A stretch of 64,000 bases of DNA from Lachnospiraceae bacterium UBA3638. Lineage in GTDB: Bacteria; Bacillota; Clostridia; Lachnospirales; Lachnospiraceae. Under the pieces are notes generated by a model. It was not told where the DNA came from, did no database searches, and saw nothing but the letters and a program-made list of their open reading frames with translations. This document shows positions 8,848 to 17,875 of the stretch, one piece after another. Within the stretch, counting starts at the first letter, position 1. Every line of letters begins with the position of its first letter. The stretch is taken from assembly GCA_002373595.1 (NCBI GenBank), contig DFKT01000055.1:1-64000 (forward strand), given 5' to 3'. Position numbers and translations under genes: made by a program.

Positions 8848-9207
8848 ATGAATAAAAGAGCTATTGGTGCGGCTAAAGAAGAATTGGCTGCAAATTTTTT
8901 GATCGATAAGGGATATCGGATCATCGGGCGTAATGTGCGAAATAAATGTGGGGAGATCGATATCATAGCTTTAAATCCGGATAATCTGATCGTATTTGCG
9001 GAGGTCAAATACAGAAGCAGCGATAAATACGGTGATCCGGCTGAGGCAGTTGATATTCGTAAGATCCGTAAAATATCAAAGACTGCAGTATCGTGGATGA
9101 TCTCTGTCGGTAAACGGGATGACCTTACCTGCAGATTCGATGTCATAGCTTTATATGGCGATGGACATATCAGGCATATAGAGAATGCTTTTCCATATAC
9201 TGCATAA
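8848..9207 (+). CDS. YraN family protein (UPF0102, endonuclease-like fold)
   Basis: A 119-residue protein and the only gene on the plus strand. It shows the family pattern: an N-terminal helix with GAAKEELAANFL, then CGEIDIIA and FAEVKYR, which supply the Asp and Glu-x-Lys of a restriction-endonuclease-like core. The biological role is not established. The start is ATG at 8848; the nearest strong ribosome-binding sequence (GGAGG at 8828-8832) is 15 bases away, an unusually long spacing. It converges on cheV and ends at a bidirectional terminator. Confidence 0.9.
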   Translation: MNKRAIGAAKEELAANFLIDKGYRIIGRNVRNKCGEIDIIALNPDNLIVFAEVKYRSSDKYGDPAEAVDIRKIRKISKTAVSWMISVGKRDDLTCRFDVIALYGDGHIRHIENAFPYTA

Positions 9208-9208
9208 A

Positions 9209-9235
9209 AAGATCCCCGGATTATCCGGGGATCTT
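9209..9235. terminator. Bidirectional terminator between yraN and cheV
   Basis: A perfect 11-bp stem (AAGATCCCCGG paired with CCGGGGATCTT) around a 5-base loop lies immediately after the yraN stop and before the cheV stop. A-rich sequence before it and TTAAA after it make it usable from both sides. Confidence 0.85.
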
Positions 9236-9255
9236 AAACTTAATCATTCTTCGTA

Positions 9256-10167
9256 TTAATCGTTGAGATGGTACTCATCAACAAGCTTGTCTACGATACG
9301 TACAAGGTTTCCGATCTCAGGCTTGGAGAGCTGCGCGTTAGCTCCGAGTGCATCTCCCTTTCTCTTCATCTCGTCATTAACAAGTGATGAGAAGATGATA
9401 ACGGGGATATCCTTGGTACGGTCGTCGTCTTTGATGAGCTTCGTAAGTCTGTGTCCGTCCATCTCAGGCATCTCGATATCGGTGATGACCAATCTTACAT
9501 GATCTCTAAGTGTGCCGTCTTCCTTGCACTGTGCGATAACATTGTATGCCTTCTGTCCGTTCTCGGTATGGATGAGGTTCGTATATCCTGCCTGAGTAAG
9601 CGAATCAACGATAAGCTTGTTAAGAAGCACGGAGTCCTCGGCGATAAGGATGGGAACATCACTTCTTCCTCTCTCACCAAGAGCAGCGATCTCGCTCATC
9701 TTAAGTCCGGTCTCAGGATTGATATCACTTACGATCTTCTCGAAATCAAGGATGATAACGAGTTTGTCATCCTGCTTGATGAATCCGGTCGATACGCTCT
9801 GCTCTGCGGTAGAGATGGTCGAATCTGGACGGATTATATTTCTCCATGATACACGGTGAATACCCTTTACCGTCTCAGCATGGAATGCGATGTTAAGGTT
9901 GTTGAAGTTGGTGATGATAAAGAGACCTTCGGGAGCGGAATTTCCTCTGCCCAGACAATTCTTAAGATCAATAGCCGTGATCATAACATCACGGGGCATG
10001 AAAATGCCTTCGATACTGGGATGTGAATTTGGAACGGGAGTTACGGGCTGATAAGGGATGATCTCCTTTATCTTCGCAACATTGATTCCGTACGAATATT
10101 CTCCGAGGGTAAATTCAAGGACTTCAAGCTCATTTGTACCGTTTTCAAGCAAAATCTTTGTATCCAT
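9256..10167 (-). CDS. cheV: Chemotaxis coupling protein CheV
   Basis: A 303-residue protein with an N-terminal CheW-like coupling domain (about 12-155) and a C-terminal receiver domain (about 170-300). The receiver shows the acidic ILIAEDS pocket, the phospho-acceptor in LVITDIEMPEMDG and the conserved Lys in LSKPE. CheV couples chemoreceptors to CheA and adapts signalling through its phosphorylation. It stands alone with no other chemotaxis gene in the window, but it implies a motile or chemotactic organism. Confidence 0.95.
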   Translation of the reverse strand: MDTKILLENGTNELEVLEFTLGEYSYGINVAKIKEIIPYQPVTPVPNSHPSIEGIFMPRDVMITAIDLKNCLGRGNSAPEGLFIITNFNNLNIAFHAETVKGIHRVSWRNIIRPDSTISTAEQSVSTGFIKQDDKLVIILDFEKIVSDINPETGLKMSEIAALGERGRSDVPILIAEDSVLLNKLIVDSLTQAGYTNLIHTENGQKAYNVIAQCKEDGTLRDHVRLVITDIEMPEMDGHRLTKLIKDDDRTKDIPVIIFSSLVNDEMKRKGDALGANAQLSKPEIGNLVRIVDKLVDEYHLND

Positions 10168-10213
10168 ACTGCCTCTCCATCCGCCCTGTACGTCGGGCTA
10201 ATTATTTGCAACA

Positions 10214-10222
10214 ATTTTACCA
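10214..10222 (-). promoter_or_regulatory. Possible extended -10 promoter for cheV
   Basis: Minus-strand TGG followed by TAAAAT (10214-10219) forms an extended -10 element about 47 bases before the cheV start. No convincing -35 was found. Confidence 0.35.
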
Positions 10223-10258
10223 CAAACAGATCAAAAAAGGAACAGAAAATATAAACAT

Positions 10259-10274
10259 GGCATAATAATATGCC
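10259..10274 (-). terminator. Weak hairpin after the lipoprotein gene
   Basis: GGCATA and TATGCC form a 6-bp stem with a 4-base loop directly after the lipoprotein stop codon. On the minus strand it is followed by a T-rich stretch. The stem is AT-rich, so termination is only plausible. Confidence 0.4.
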
Positions 10275-11024
10275 TTACAAAGACGTCTCCCAGGTGCCTT
10301 CCCTGCTCTTGACCTGAAATCTTATATTCTCGATATTGTCTACGATCGAGTCGTCATACTCATAGATGAGGACCAGATCCTCTCCGTATCCGCCTTCCAG
10401 GGATCCGATATATGTTGATAATTCGTCCGAAAGCATCGTTATAAGCGCTGTCTTCGGTGTACCGTCATTTACTATGGTCCTGAAAGAATAACCTGCAGTC
10501 AGGAAATCATAATCTGCTTTATTCTCAGACAGATTAAGAAGCGAAAAATGAAGTACCAGGAACTTCTTACCTTCCGTTGCATCGACTATGAAATAATTGC
10601 TCGGCGAAGAATCCTCGGGATAGCTTAAAGATATGCTCTGTCCGTTATATCTGAGCTGGCTGCCTTCGGGAAGCTTAAGGAATTCCTCAAGAGTGGTCTG
10701 AACGAGTTCTTCCTGCTTTTCTTTCTCTTTATCCTTGTCTTCATCCTTCTGAGGCTCCGGCTCGGGTTCGGGCTGCGGCGCAGGTTCCGGCTCAGGCTTT
10801 GGCTCGGGAGAAGCTTCCGGCACAGGGTCGGGATAAAGGCTTAAGTCAACGAGTCTGCTGCGATGGTTTGCATCATACTTGAGCATCATTACAGCCGAAT
10901 ATTCGCCGACTTTCTGTACTTCCTCATCAGTCATATCAGGGATCACATTGCCGCATCCGGCAAGCATCCCGATGATGAGGATCGAAAGGATTACAGATAA
11001 TACTCTTTTATCAGAAATCTTCAT
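10275..11024 (-). CDS. Lipoprotein with Pro/Glu-rich linker
   Basis: A predicted lipoprotein of 249 residues from the ATG at 11024; a longer frame from 11048 lacks a ribosome-binding site. The signal peptide ends in LAGC with the lipidated Cys at 24. A linker rich in Pro-Glu and then Lys-Glu-Asp (about residues 65-110) should span the cell wall, followed by a globular C-terminal region that resembles small beta-rich extracellular domains. The start overlaps the end of the upstream membrane protein by 14 bases. It is the last gene of the two-component operon and may work with the membrane protein. Function unknown. Confidence 0.8.
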   Translation of the reverse strand: MKISDKRVLSVILSILIIGMLAGCGNVIPDMTDEEVQKVGEYSAVMMLKYDANHRSRLVDLSLYPDPVPEASPEPKPEPEPAPQPEPEPEPQKDEDKDKEKEKQEELVQTTLEEFLKLPEGSQLRYNGQSISLSYPEDSSPSNYFIVDATEGKKFLVLHFSLLNLSENKADYDFLTAGYSFRTIVNDGTPKTALITMLSDELSTYIGSLEGGYGEDLVLIYEYDDSIVDNIENIRFQVKSREGTWETSL

Positions 11025-13392
11025 TGGTAGTCTTTTTCTCCAGTACAAGATATACAGCAGCTATCGCAAGTGCTATCACACCTATGATGAAGTACATGAG
11101 CGTCTTGATAAATCCATCCACTCCTGCAAAATCATACAACATTATCTTTAAACAGACAAGCATCGACAGCGCAAGCCCGAAAATACGGCAACTCTTCTGC
11201 CTTTTAACAAATCCGAAGATAACGCTTATGAGCGCGATCAGCATGATAAGAACGCTCGTTACAACTCTGGGTTTCAGATTAAGCAGCATTACAGCTATGG
11301 TAAGGTATATTGAAACCAGCAGATAAAGCTTTTTATATATGTGTCCGAACTTCTCCGAAATGCTCAGGAGAACGATCACAAGACCGATGACAGCTATAAC
11401 TCCGAATATGACCATTTCCCCGGAATCCATATGGTTAAATGCCGCAAATCCGATCATTATGATCATATGGTAAAACATCAAAAAACCGGTGACCACATCG
11501 GCTCTCTTAGTCCTGAAATATCCGATCAGGTTAAATGCAAAAGTATCAATGAGAAGAACAACGGCATAGATAAGTCCCGGTTCTGTCTCATCAGGAGTGA
11601 TAAGCGATATCAGATAAAGAAACGCACCTGTATATATGATCTGGAATATGGTCACAAATCCCGAATTGATGCAGATAGCTGCGATGATCTCGCACATGAG
11701 TATGGCGACAAGGATATAATCCCGAACCATTTCCGCTTTGTATCCGTGATCAAATGCATTTGAGACGCCCAAACAGGTACCGGCAAATACAAGTCCGAGA
11801 ACCAGATCGCATATCGCGATCTCTTTGCTCTTAACAGACTTGGTGACGATCTTGGATATGGTCACGAGTATCACTATAGCGATGATTGAAATCATATGCT
11901 CGTCAAGTGATAATGCACAGATGCCCGTTACCATGAAGAGTGCAAAATATGCTTTCATCCACTCATTATCCTTAAGATACAGGAGCACTCCGAATACGAC
12001 AGCGACAGGGATGATCATTGAACTAAGGAGCAGGATATCAGAAGTCAGATAATCCGACACATCAGAGCCGAATCCTGCACCTCTAAGTGCATATATAAAG
12101 CTGCAGAATAGAAATACAATTCCGGGAACATCATCTCTTCTGACAGGTTTACCCAATGTATACTGCTCCATTGCATACTTTCTGATGCGCATCTGTCCTA
12201 CCAGGAAAATGACATTATATACAGCCCATGAAACCAGGAAGAAATAAAATCCCGGCATAAGACTCTGAAGATATGCCTCTTTATTCCAAGTGCCGGTATA
12301 CCTTTCCAAAATGAGATCGGAATTTGATGCCACAAGCATATATACGGTATTTATGCCCAGAAGCGCACACAGATACCCCTTTGGATACTTCTTAACGGGA
12401 AATACAGTCCAAAAGACCGTGAACATAAGAGCCGCACCGTTAAAGACATAATATTCATAAACATTGGCATCTCCGCCGAATACCATCAGCATGGAAAATA
12501 CCGAGCCTGCGTAACCCACTAGGCTGTATATCATATTCTGGTTGTAATAACCGTACATGCAGATAACTATGGCCGTCACCACGGATATTCCGAGCGCTGT
12601 GATCATCCCGAAATTCTCCATGAACAGGTAGTTCACCGCCGTCGATGCATATACCGCAACAAGAGAAAGTGCAGTGAATACATACGAAAGTTTCTCAAGT
12701 CTGGGTCTTACGAAAAGCTCCGAGAAAAAGAACAATGCGATACAGATGGCATACAGAAGCATGCCCTGTGCGAATGTATCAAGATAACGGACCGCAAGCT
12801 TCATGCCTGCAGCTATGACCAGTATGGATCCGAATATGCTGAGAACTATACCGCCGACAGCAAACTCAACACCTGAAGCCTTGGAAGACTTCGGAGGCTG
12901 CTGAGGGATGTAAGTCTGCCGGGGTGGAATATACTGTCCATTTCCTTGAGGAGGGATCTGACTGTATCCCTGTCCATTCGATGCAAAATTCTGCTGCACG
13001 GGCTGAGGCTGTTGCACGGGCTGAGGCTGTTGCATGGGCTGAACAGGCTGTTGCATTGGCTGAGGCATTACCGGCTGCTGAGGCTGCTGAGGCATACTCG
13101 TGGGCGTGCCTGTAAATTTCGGTGCCTCTGTGTTCTCATATACAGCCTGGAAATACTGTGCGATCCCCGTCCATCCGGACTCGGTCATTCTCTTTTTGTA
13201 TATAGAATACTTATTGACTACATCTTCTCTGATCGTTGAAACTTCCTGATCCGAAGGTACGCTTGCTGCGCCCATGGGCTCAAGTCTCGACCTTACAGAG
13301 AAAAGATACTCGGTAAACTGAGGATCCACCGATTTGGTTATAAGTGTATTTACTTCATACAGAAGTTTTTCGATCTCGCTGTTAAAAGTCAT
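11011..13392 (-). CDS. Large polytopic membrane protein with Pro/Gln-rich linker
   Basis: A 793-residue protein of unknown function. The first 95 residues are soluble and helical. Residues about 98-170 form a low-complexity segment of Pro, Gln and Met with repeated QPVQQP-like units. The rest contains roughly twenty closely packed hydrophobic segments with almost no soluble loops, resembling DUF2339-type membrane proteins. It lies 9 bases downstream of the sensor kinase gene and overlaps the lipoprotein gene, so these are probably one operon. Uncertain: whether it transports, senses or assembles something. Confidence 0.75.
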   Translation of the reverse strand: MTFNSEIEKLLYEVNTLITKSVDPQFTEYLFSVRSRLEPMGAASVPSDQEVSTIREDVVNKYSIYKKRMTESGWTGIAQYFQAVYENTEAPKFTGTPTSMPQQPQQPVMPQPMQQPVQPMQQPQPVQQPQPVQQNFASNGQGYSQIPPQGNGQYIPPRQTYIPQQPPKSSKASGVEFAVGGIVLSIFGSILVIAAGMKLAVRYLDTFAQGMLLYAICIALFFFSELFVRPRLEKLSYVFTALSLVAVYASTAVNYLFMENFGMITALGISVVTAIVICMYGYYNQNMIYSLVGYAGSVFSMLMVFGGDANVYEYYVFNGAALMFTVFWTVFPVKKYPKGYLCALLGINTVYMLVASNSDLILERYTGTWNKEAYLQSLMPGFYFFLVSWAVYNVIFLVGQMRIRKYAMEQYTLGKPVRRDDVPGIVFLFCSFIYALRGAGFGSDVSDYLTSDILLLSSMIIPVAVVFGVLLYLKDNEWMKAYFALFMVTGICALSLDEHMISIIAIVILVTISKIVTKSVKSKEIAICDLVLGLVFAGTCLGVSNAFDHGYKAEMVRDYILVAILMCEIIAAICINSGFVTIFQIIYTGAFLYLISLITPDETEPGLIYAVVLLIDTFAFNLIGYFRTKRADVVTGFLMFYHMIIMIGFAAFNHMDSGEMVIFGVIAVIGLVIVLLSISEKFGHIYKKLYLLVSIYLTIAVMLLNLKPRVVTSVLIMLIALISVIFGFVKRQKSCRIFGLALSMLVCLKIMLYDFAGVDGFIKTLMYFIIGVIALAIAAVYLVLEKKTTNEDF

Positions 13393-13401
13393 ATAGACCT
13401 C

Positions 13402-14751
13402 CTACTGCATGTCCGACGCGGAAAGTTCATACCAGAAAAGTACTCCGCCCGGTCTGTTCTCAGCTCCGTATCCCTCTCCGATACTATCCTGTACGGCTTT
13501 TACAATGGATAAGCCCACACCGCTTCCACCGTACTCTCTGGTCCTCGCTTTATCTACTTTGTAAAACTTCTCCCAGAGTTTATCCAGAGATTCTTTCGGT
13601 ATGTTTTCGCCAGTGTTAAATACGGATATCCTTATTTTATCTTTATTGGAACTAAGTTTCAACTCGATGAATTTCTCTCCTCCGGCATTCGCAGCGCAGT
13701 GATTTACAGCATTTGAGAAATAGTTGGTAAGCACTTCCTCAGCAAGATAAGCATCGCCGCATACATAAGTGCTTTCCGGGAAATCGGTTTTTAGTGCGAT
13801 TCCGTTATTATCTGTGAGTATAGATGCCTGCTGTAAGAATCCTTTTATCATTGCAGCAATATCGAAATCTTCCTTAGCGGGTTTCTCCACGCCGAATTCA
13901 AGCTGATTAAGAGTCAGGAATTTCTTGACCATATTGCTCATCTTATCAGACTCATCGATGATGACATCAAGATAATAATCCCGGCTTTCCTGATCATCGG
14001 TTATTCCTTCTTTTAATCCTTCTGCATAACCCTGTATAAGCGCGATAGGCGTTTTAAGCTCATGGGATACATTGGCAATAAAGTCCTGTCTCATCTCATC
14101 CTGCGCATCTCTTCTGTCCAGGTCCTTCTGCAGGCTGTTAGCTGCAAGCAGGATAACGACTCCTCCGCATACTGTTCCGATAAGGCCTATATACAGGAAG
14201 AACTTATTGGCATAATTGGCACTTTCTCTGATACTCTCCATCGGAGTACGCATGATAAAGCTGACTCCGTCATCGAGATATCCGAGCATCTCAAGGCTCT
14301 CACCGCTCTGATTACGTATACGCCTAAGCGTATATTTTTCGGTTTTTTCGATCTCATCTTCTTTATCAAGAGGAGGCTCTACATTAAGGATAAATCCGAC
14401 CAGTTCCATAGCCAGTTCACGATTGGCATTAACGGATGTGTAGAGAGATTCGGAATCACTGTCGAGCACCATGATCGAGATATTGTAGGTCATGGCAAGT
14501 TTATTCAAAGAATCTACTACAGGCTTTCCTGCATTTTCGGAAAATGATTCCGTAGTCGAAGTCTTGAGCAGCTCTTCATATGCACTCTTTATAATGTTTT
14601 TCTTGGCATAAGTGTAATACTCGGACAAAAAGAGTTTATTACATACAAGGCACAGCACGATGACACCGGTCATCAGACCGATGAAAGTAAGCGCAAGCTG
14701 TGCTCTTATCGATATTTTCTTTTTGAGCTTTTTTACTCTGTTACTCTTCAA
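13402..14751 (-). CDS. Membrane sensor histidine kinase
   Basis: A 449-residue kinase with a membrane segment near residues 15-40, an extracellular sensing region to about 165, a second membrane segment (about 172-200), a HisKA domain with SHELKTP around residue 229 and an ATP-binding domain whose G box reads GGSGVGLSI. It overlaps the response regulator gene by 11 bases, so it should phosphorylate that regulator. The extracellular domain matches no ligand-binding fold that I recognise. Confidence 0.95.
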   Translation of the reverse strand: MKSNRVKKLKKKISIRAQLALTFIGLMTGVIVLCLVCNKLFLSEYYTYAKKNIIKSAYEELLKTSTTESFSENAGKPVVDSLNKLAMTYNISIMVLDSDSESLYTSVNANRELAMELVGFILNVEPPLDKEDEIEKTEKYTLRRIRNQSGESLEMLGYLDDGVSFIMRTPMESIRESANYANKFFLYIGLIGTVCGGVVILLAANSLQKDLDRRDAQDEMRQDFIANVSHELKTPIALIQGYAEGLKEGITDDQESRDYYLDVIIDESDKMSNMVKKFLTLNQLEFGVEKPAKEDFDIAAMIKGFLQQASILTDNNGIALKTDFPESTYVCGDAYLAEEVLTNYFSNAVNHCAANAGGEKFIELKLSSNKDKIRISVFNTGENIPKESLDKLWEKFYKVDKARTREYGGSGVGLSIVKAVQDSIGEGYGAENRPGGVLFWYELSASDMQ

Positions 14752-15427
14752 ACTTATATCCCATTCCCCATACGGTCTTGATCATTTCTCCGGACTTCCC
14801 GCCAAGCTTACTTCTCAGTTTCTTAACATGCGTATCGATGGTCCTGGCATCTCCGAAATAATCATAATCCCATACGGCACTGAGTATCTTTTCTCTGGAA
14901 AGCGCTATGCCTTTATTCTCCATGAAGAACTGAAGCAGTTCGAATTCCTTGAAGCTAAGATCAATGAGCTGACCTTCCACAGTAACTGTATGCGCTGATT
15001 TATCGAGAACGATATCACCGCAGACTAATCTGTCGGTTTCTCCGCTTTCTGACGCAGGCTGCGATCTCCTAAGTACCGCTTCTACTCTGGCTACGAGCAC
15101 TTTCGGGCTGAACGGCTTTGCGATATATTCATCTACTCCGAGTGAAAAGCCTTTAAGTTCGTCCCTTTCTTCAGCTCTTGCGGTCAGCATTATGACAGGA
15201 ACTTTGGACTGCTCACGGACTCTCGTGAGGACTTCCCAGCCGTCCACTTTGGGCATCATCACATCGAGAATGATGAGAGATATCTCTTTGTCCTTATAAA
15301 AACAGTCGAGAGCCTCCAGTCCGTCGGCTGCCTCGACCACATCATACTCATTTTTGGTCAGATAATCCCTGATGAGCTTTCTCATCCTTGATTCATCATC
15401 AACTATCAGAACTTTGCCTTTACTCAT
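14741..15427 (-). CDS. OmpR family response regulator
   Basis: A 228-residue regulator with a receiver domain (Asp10 and Asp11 in the acidic pocket, phospho-acceptor Asp55 in LDVMMPK, conserved Lys in YIAKPF) and a C-terminal winged helix of the OmpR/PhoB type (about 130-228, ending WGMGYKFEE). It binds DNA as a dimer when phosphorylated. It is followed by its kinase and overlaps the upstream membrane protein gene by four bases. Confidence 0.96.
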   Translation of the reverse strand: MSKGKVLIVDDESRMRKLIRDYLTKNEYDVVEAADGLEALDCFYKDKEISLIILDVMMPKVDGWEVLTRVREQSKVPVIMLTARAEERDELKGFSLGVDEYIAKPFSPKVLVARVEAVLRRSQPASESGETDRLVCGDIVLDKSAHTVTVEGQLIDLSFKEFELLQFFMENKGIALSREKILSAVWDYDYFGDARTIDTHVKKLRSKLGGKSGEMIKTVWGMGYKFEE

Positions 15428-16005
15428 AAGTCGTCATCTCCCATCTCAAGCTCAAGTTCTTTTTCTCTGACAGCACGCTCCCTTTCAGACAGCTCCTGCT
15501 CCCATTCTGAATACCTGTTGGTTATCGCATTCTCGTAATTAAGGATATTCGGGTTGTCGGTCTTCAGTGCGATCATAAACATAAGTATGACACCTATCGC
15601 AAGAGCTATATTGAGCACAACCGAAACAAAGAGAGGATTAAGTTTTTCCTTCTCCTTAGGCGGTTCCACTCTCTTCTTGGTGGATGATAGGTTTTCTCTT
15701 ATCTTGGATTCAAAATTGATATTGATGGGGATCGCAGGCACTTCCTCCGGCGAATAATCCGCCTGTTCTATCAGATAAGTCCTGAGTTCCCTTAAGAAAT
15801 CCGTTCCTATCGGAGTCTTGAAGAAATTATCAGTGATAGCTTTGCAGTATAAAGCAAATACAGCCTCCGGCTTCCTCGTATCGAGATGATGCCTGAGATA
15901 GTCTACCTTTTTCCTCTCTGCTTCAGCATAGGTCGCATCGGTCACACTCCTGAACTCGTAATCCCCGACCGTAGCCGCTTTACTCCGTTGTTCCTTCTCG
16001 TCCAT
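15424..16005 (-). CDS. Single-pass membrane protein, unknown function
   Basis: A 193-residue protein with a soluble N-terminal region of about 125 residues, one hydrophobic segment (about 125-148) and a C-terminal stretch rich in Glu, Arg and Leu likely to form a coiled coil. It is the first gene of the two-component operon and overlaps the regulator gene by four bases. I do not recognise the family. No strong ribosome-binding site precedes the ATG. Confidence 0.75.
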   Translation of the reverse strand: MDEKEQRSKAATVGDYEFRSVTDATYAEAERKKVDYLRHHLDTRKPEAVFALYCKAITDNFFKTPIGTDFLRELRTYLIEQADYSPEEVPAIPININFESKIRENLSSTKKRVEPPKEKEKLNPLFVSVVLNIALAIGVILMFMIALKTDNPNILNYENAITNRYSEWEQELSERERAVREKELELEMGDDDL

Positions 16006-16058
16006 ATTTCAAAATTTGTTTAGAAATATTCTTATTCAGTATTTCTCTACCAAAACTA

Positions 16059-16067
16059 ATTATATCA
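16059..16067 (-). promoter_or_regulatory. Extended -10 promoter for the two-component operon
   Basis: Minus-strand TGA followed by a perfect TATAAT (16059-16064), about 54 bases before the first gene. The -35 region is poor, as is usual with an extended -10. Confidence 0.5.
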
Positions 16068-16092
16068 TATATATCCTTCTTGTATATAACTA

Positions 16093-16320
16093 CGCCTGCG
16101 GCAGGATACATACCTTCTGCCGACTTTAAACGCAGGACAACACATTTTCTTAGCGTTTGTAAAAACCAGGCAGCTCGAGCCAGGACGGCGAGAGCAGTGG
16201 GCGACCGAGCCACGATGGCGAGTGAGCCCCGGTGCCGGCACTCGTATACAGTCTCACTCAAACGCTTAGAAAATCGTTGTCCGGAGTGGTCGGCAGAAGG
16301 TATGTATCCGACCGCAGGCG
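16093..16320. repeat. Imperfect long inverted repeat (MITE-like)
   Basis: The left arm (16093-16159) and the right arm (16259-16320) are near-complementary over about 60-65 bases with a few mismatches and small gaps. Shared blocks include CGCCTGCGG, GGATACATACCTTCTGCCGAC, GGACAAC and TAGCGTTTG or its close variant. The roughly 100-base centre has a direct repeat (CGAGCCAGGACGGCGAG and CGAGCCACGATGGCGAG) and its own inverted repeat (GAGTGAG 16220-16226, CTCACTC 16253-16259). No transposase gene is present. This occupies most of the 406-base gap between rluD and the two-component operon. Confidence 0.75.
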
Positions 16321-16410
16321 CAGCTTGTGGTCGGCAGAAGGTATGTATCCGACCGCAGGCGCAGCTTGTGGTCGGCAGAAGATACGTATCCGACCGCAGG
16401 CGCAGCCTGT
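16288..16410. repeat. Three tandem 41-bp repeats
   Basis: Head-to-tail copies at 16288-16328, 16329-16369 and 16370-16410. The first two are identical; the third differs at a few positions. Each unit begins GGTCGGCAGAAGG and contains CCGACC, so each can fold a 6-bp hairpin. A diverged inverted copy forms the left arm of the long inverted repeat. The array ends one base before the rluD stop codon. Confidence 0.9.
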
Positions 16411-16411
16411 G

Positions 16412-17323
16412 CTAACGATTGCGTAATGCTCTTAAGATCTTTTCGAAATATTCCGGAAGCGGAGCTGCTACCTCTACATACTCTCCGTCACTCGGTCTCT
16501 TAAACCCAAGCACTTCCGCATGCAGCGTCTGCCCCACCGTCTTGAAAGGCGATTTCCCGCTGCTGTATACTTCATCTCCCAGCACAGGATGCCCCAAAGA
16601 AGCCATATGAACCCTTATCTGATGCGTACGCCCTGTCTCCAATTTGCACGCCACATAAGTATAATCTCCAAATCTCTCCAGCACCTCATAATGCGTAACA
16701 GCACGCTTTCCGTCAGGAACTATTCCCATCTTCTTCCTGTCGCTTTTAGAGCGCCCTATAGGTGCATCTATAACCCCACTGTCATCTTTTATATTGCCGT
16801 TAACTACAGCTTTGTATATGCGGTTTATGCTGTGCTCCTCAAGCTGCTCCGCGAGGCATCTGTGAGCCGCATCATTCTTACAAACTATAAGAGAACCCGT
16901 AGTATCCCTGTCTATACGATGCACTATGCCCGGCCTTAACACTCCGCCTATACCTGACAGCGAATCTCCCAACCTGTACATAAGGGCATTAACAAGCGTT
17001 CCGCTCATATGTCCCGGAGCAGGATGCACAACCATCCCTTTAGGCTTATTGACCACGATCACATCTCCGTCCTCATACAGGACATCAAGAGGTATATCCT
17101 CAGCAGTGATCTCCAGACTTACCGCATCGGGCAGCATTACTTTAACAAGCTCTCCGCCCTCAAGCTGATAGCTTCCCTTCCTGGACATACCGTCCACGGT
17201 CACAAGATCATCTTTTATAAGTTTCTGGATATAAGTTCTGGAGAAATCCGAACAAAACCCTGCGAGGACTTTATCAAGTCTGTCTGCATCCGATTGATCT
17301 ATCTCGAAGGAAATCTCCTTCAT
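16412..17323 (-). CDS. rluD: RluD-type 23S rRNA pseudouridine synthase
   Basis: A 303-residue enzyme with an N-terminal S4 RNA-binding domain (about 12-75) and a pseudouridine synthase domain whose catalytic motif HRIDRDTTG lies around residues 134-142; the Asp in RIDRD is catalytic. The family isomerises uridines in helix 69 of 23S rRNA or related sites. It overlaps lspA by four bases, a common gene pair in Firmicutes. Assignment to RluD rather than another RluA-family enzyme is by best resemblance. Confidence 0.93.
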   Translation of the reverse strand: MKEISFEIDQSDADRLDKVLAGFCSDFSRTYIQKLIKDDLVTVDGMSRKGSYQLEGGELVKVMLPDAVSLEITAEDIPLDVLYEDGDVIVVNKPKGMVVHPAPGHMSGTLVNALMYRLGDSLSGIGGVLRPGIVHRIDRDTTGSLIVCKNDAAHRCLAEQLEEHSINRIYKAVVNGNIKDDSGVIDAPIGRSKSDRKKMGIVPDGKRAVTHYEVLERFGDYTYVACKLETGRTHQIRVHMASLGHPVLGDEVYSSGKSPFKTVGQTLHAEVLGFKRPSDGEYVEVAAPLPEYFEKILRALRNR

Positions 17324-17859
17324 CTGCCGAGTTCCCGTCTGCGATTGCGCTTGAATTTAAGGAAGTCCAGATCCGACTCCTTGTAGACAAAGAGGAATAA
17401 GAAAAGCATTCCGAACACACCGACCACTACGCAGCAATCGGCAAAATTAAATACCGGAAATCTGATCTTTACGACATATATGAAATCAACAACATAATCA
17501 AACTTAAGTCTGTCTATCGCATTTCCGATGCCACCCGAGATGATCATCGAAAGAAATACATGCGCAAATACAAACTTTCTCCACAGAGGAAGTCTCAGGA
17601 TAAAAAAGACCATAAATCCCATGAATATCAGCGATATGAAGAGAATAAAGAGCTTCTGATTCTGTAATATTCCAAAAGCAGATCCCCTGTTCTCAAGGTA
17701 TTCAAGCTGAAGCCACTTATCAATAAGGACTATAGGCTCCTTGTCCTTGAGACTGGCAATTGCAAGCTGCTTGGTATACTGATCGAAGATCATAAGAGCT
17801 ACAGCGATCACCAGATCCGTTATAAGCATAAGCACTCTGTTGTATTCATTCTTTTTCAT
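17320..17859 (-). CDS. lspA: Lipoprotein signal peptidase (signal peptidase II)
   Basis: A 179-residue membrane protein with four hydrophobic segments. Catalytic aspartates are seen in GNAIDRL and FNFADC, and the upstream NRGSAFGIL motif is typical. It cleaves the signal peptide of prolipoproteins before the lipidated Cys; this window encodes likely substrates at 10275 and 22085. It lies between aroB and rluD, with a 16-base gap to aroB. Confidence 0.97.
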   Translation of the reverse strand: MKKNEYNRVLMLITDLVIAVALMIFDQYTKQLAIASLKDKEPIVLIDKWLQLEYLENRGSAFGILQNQKLFILFISLIFMGFMVFFILRLPLWRKFVFAHVFLSMIISGGIGNAIDRLKFDYVVDFIYVVKIRFPVFNFADCCVVVGVFGMLFLFLFVYKESDLDFLKFKRNRRRELGR

Positions 17860-17875
17860 ATCAAGCTCCGGTAGA

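Noticed and set aside
16288-16410. CRISPR-like array
   Set aside because: The 41-bp units are directly head to tail with no variable spacers, and no cas genes are present.
16080-16415. Plus-strand reading frames of 64 and 111 codons across the repeat island
   Set aside because: They only translate the 41-bp repeats and the inverted repeat, have no good ribosome-binding site and show low-complexity Arg/Ala composition.
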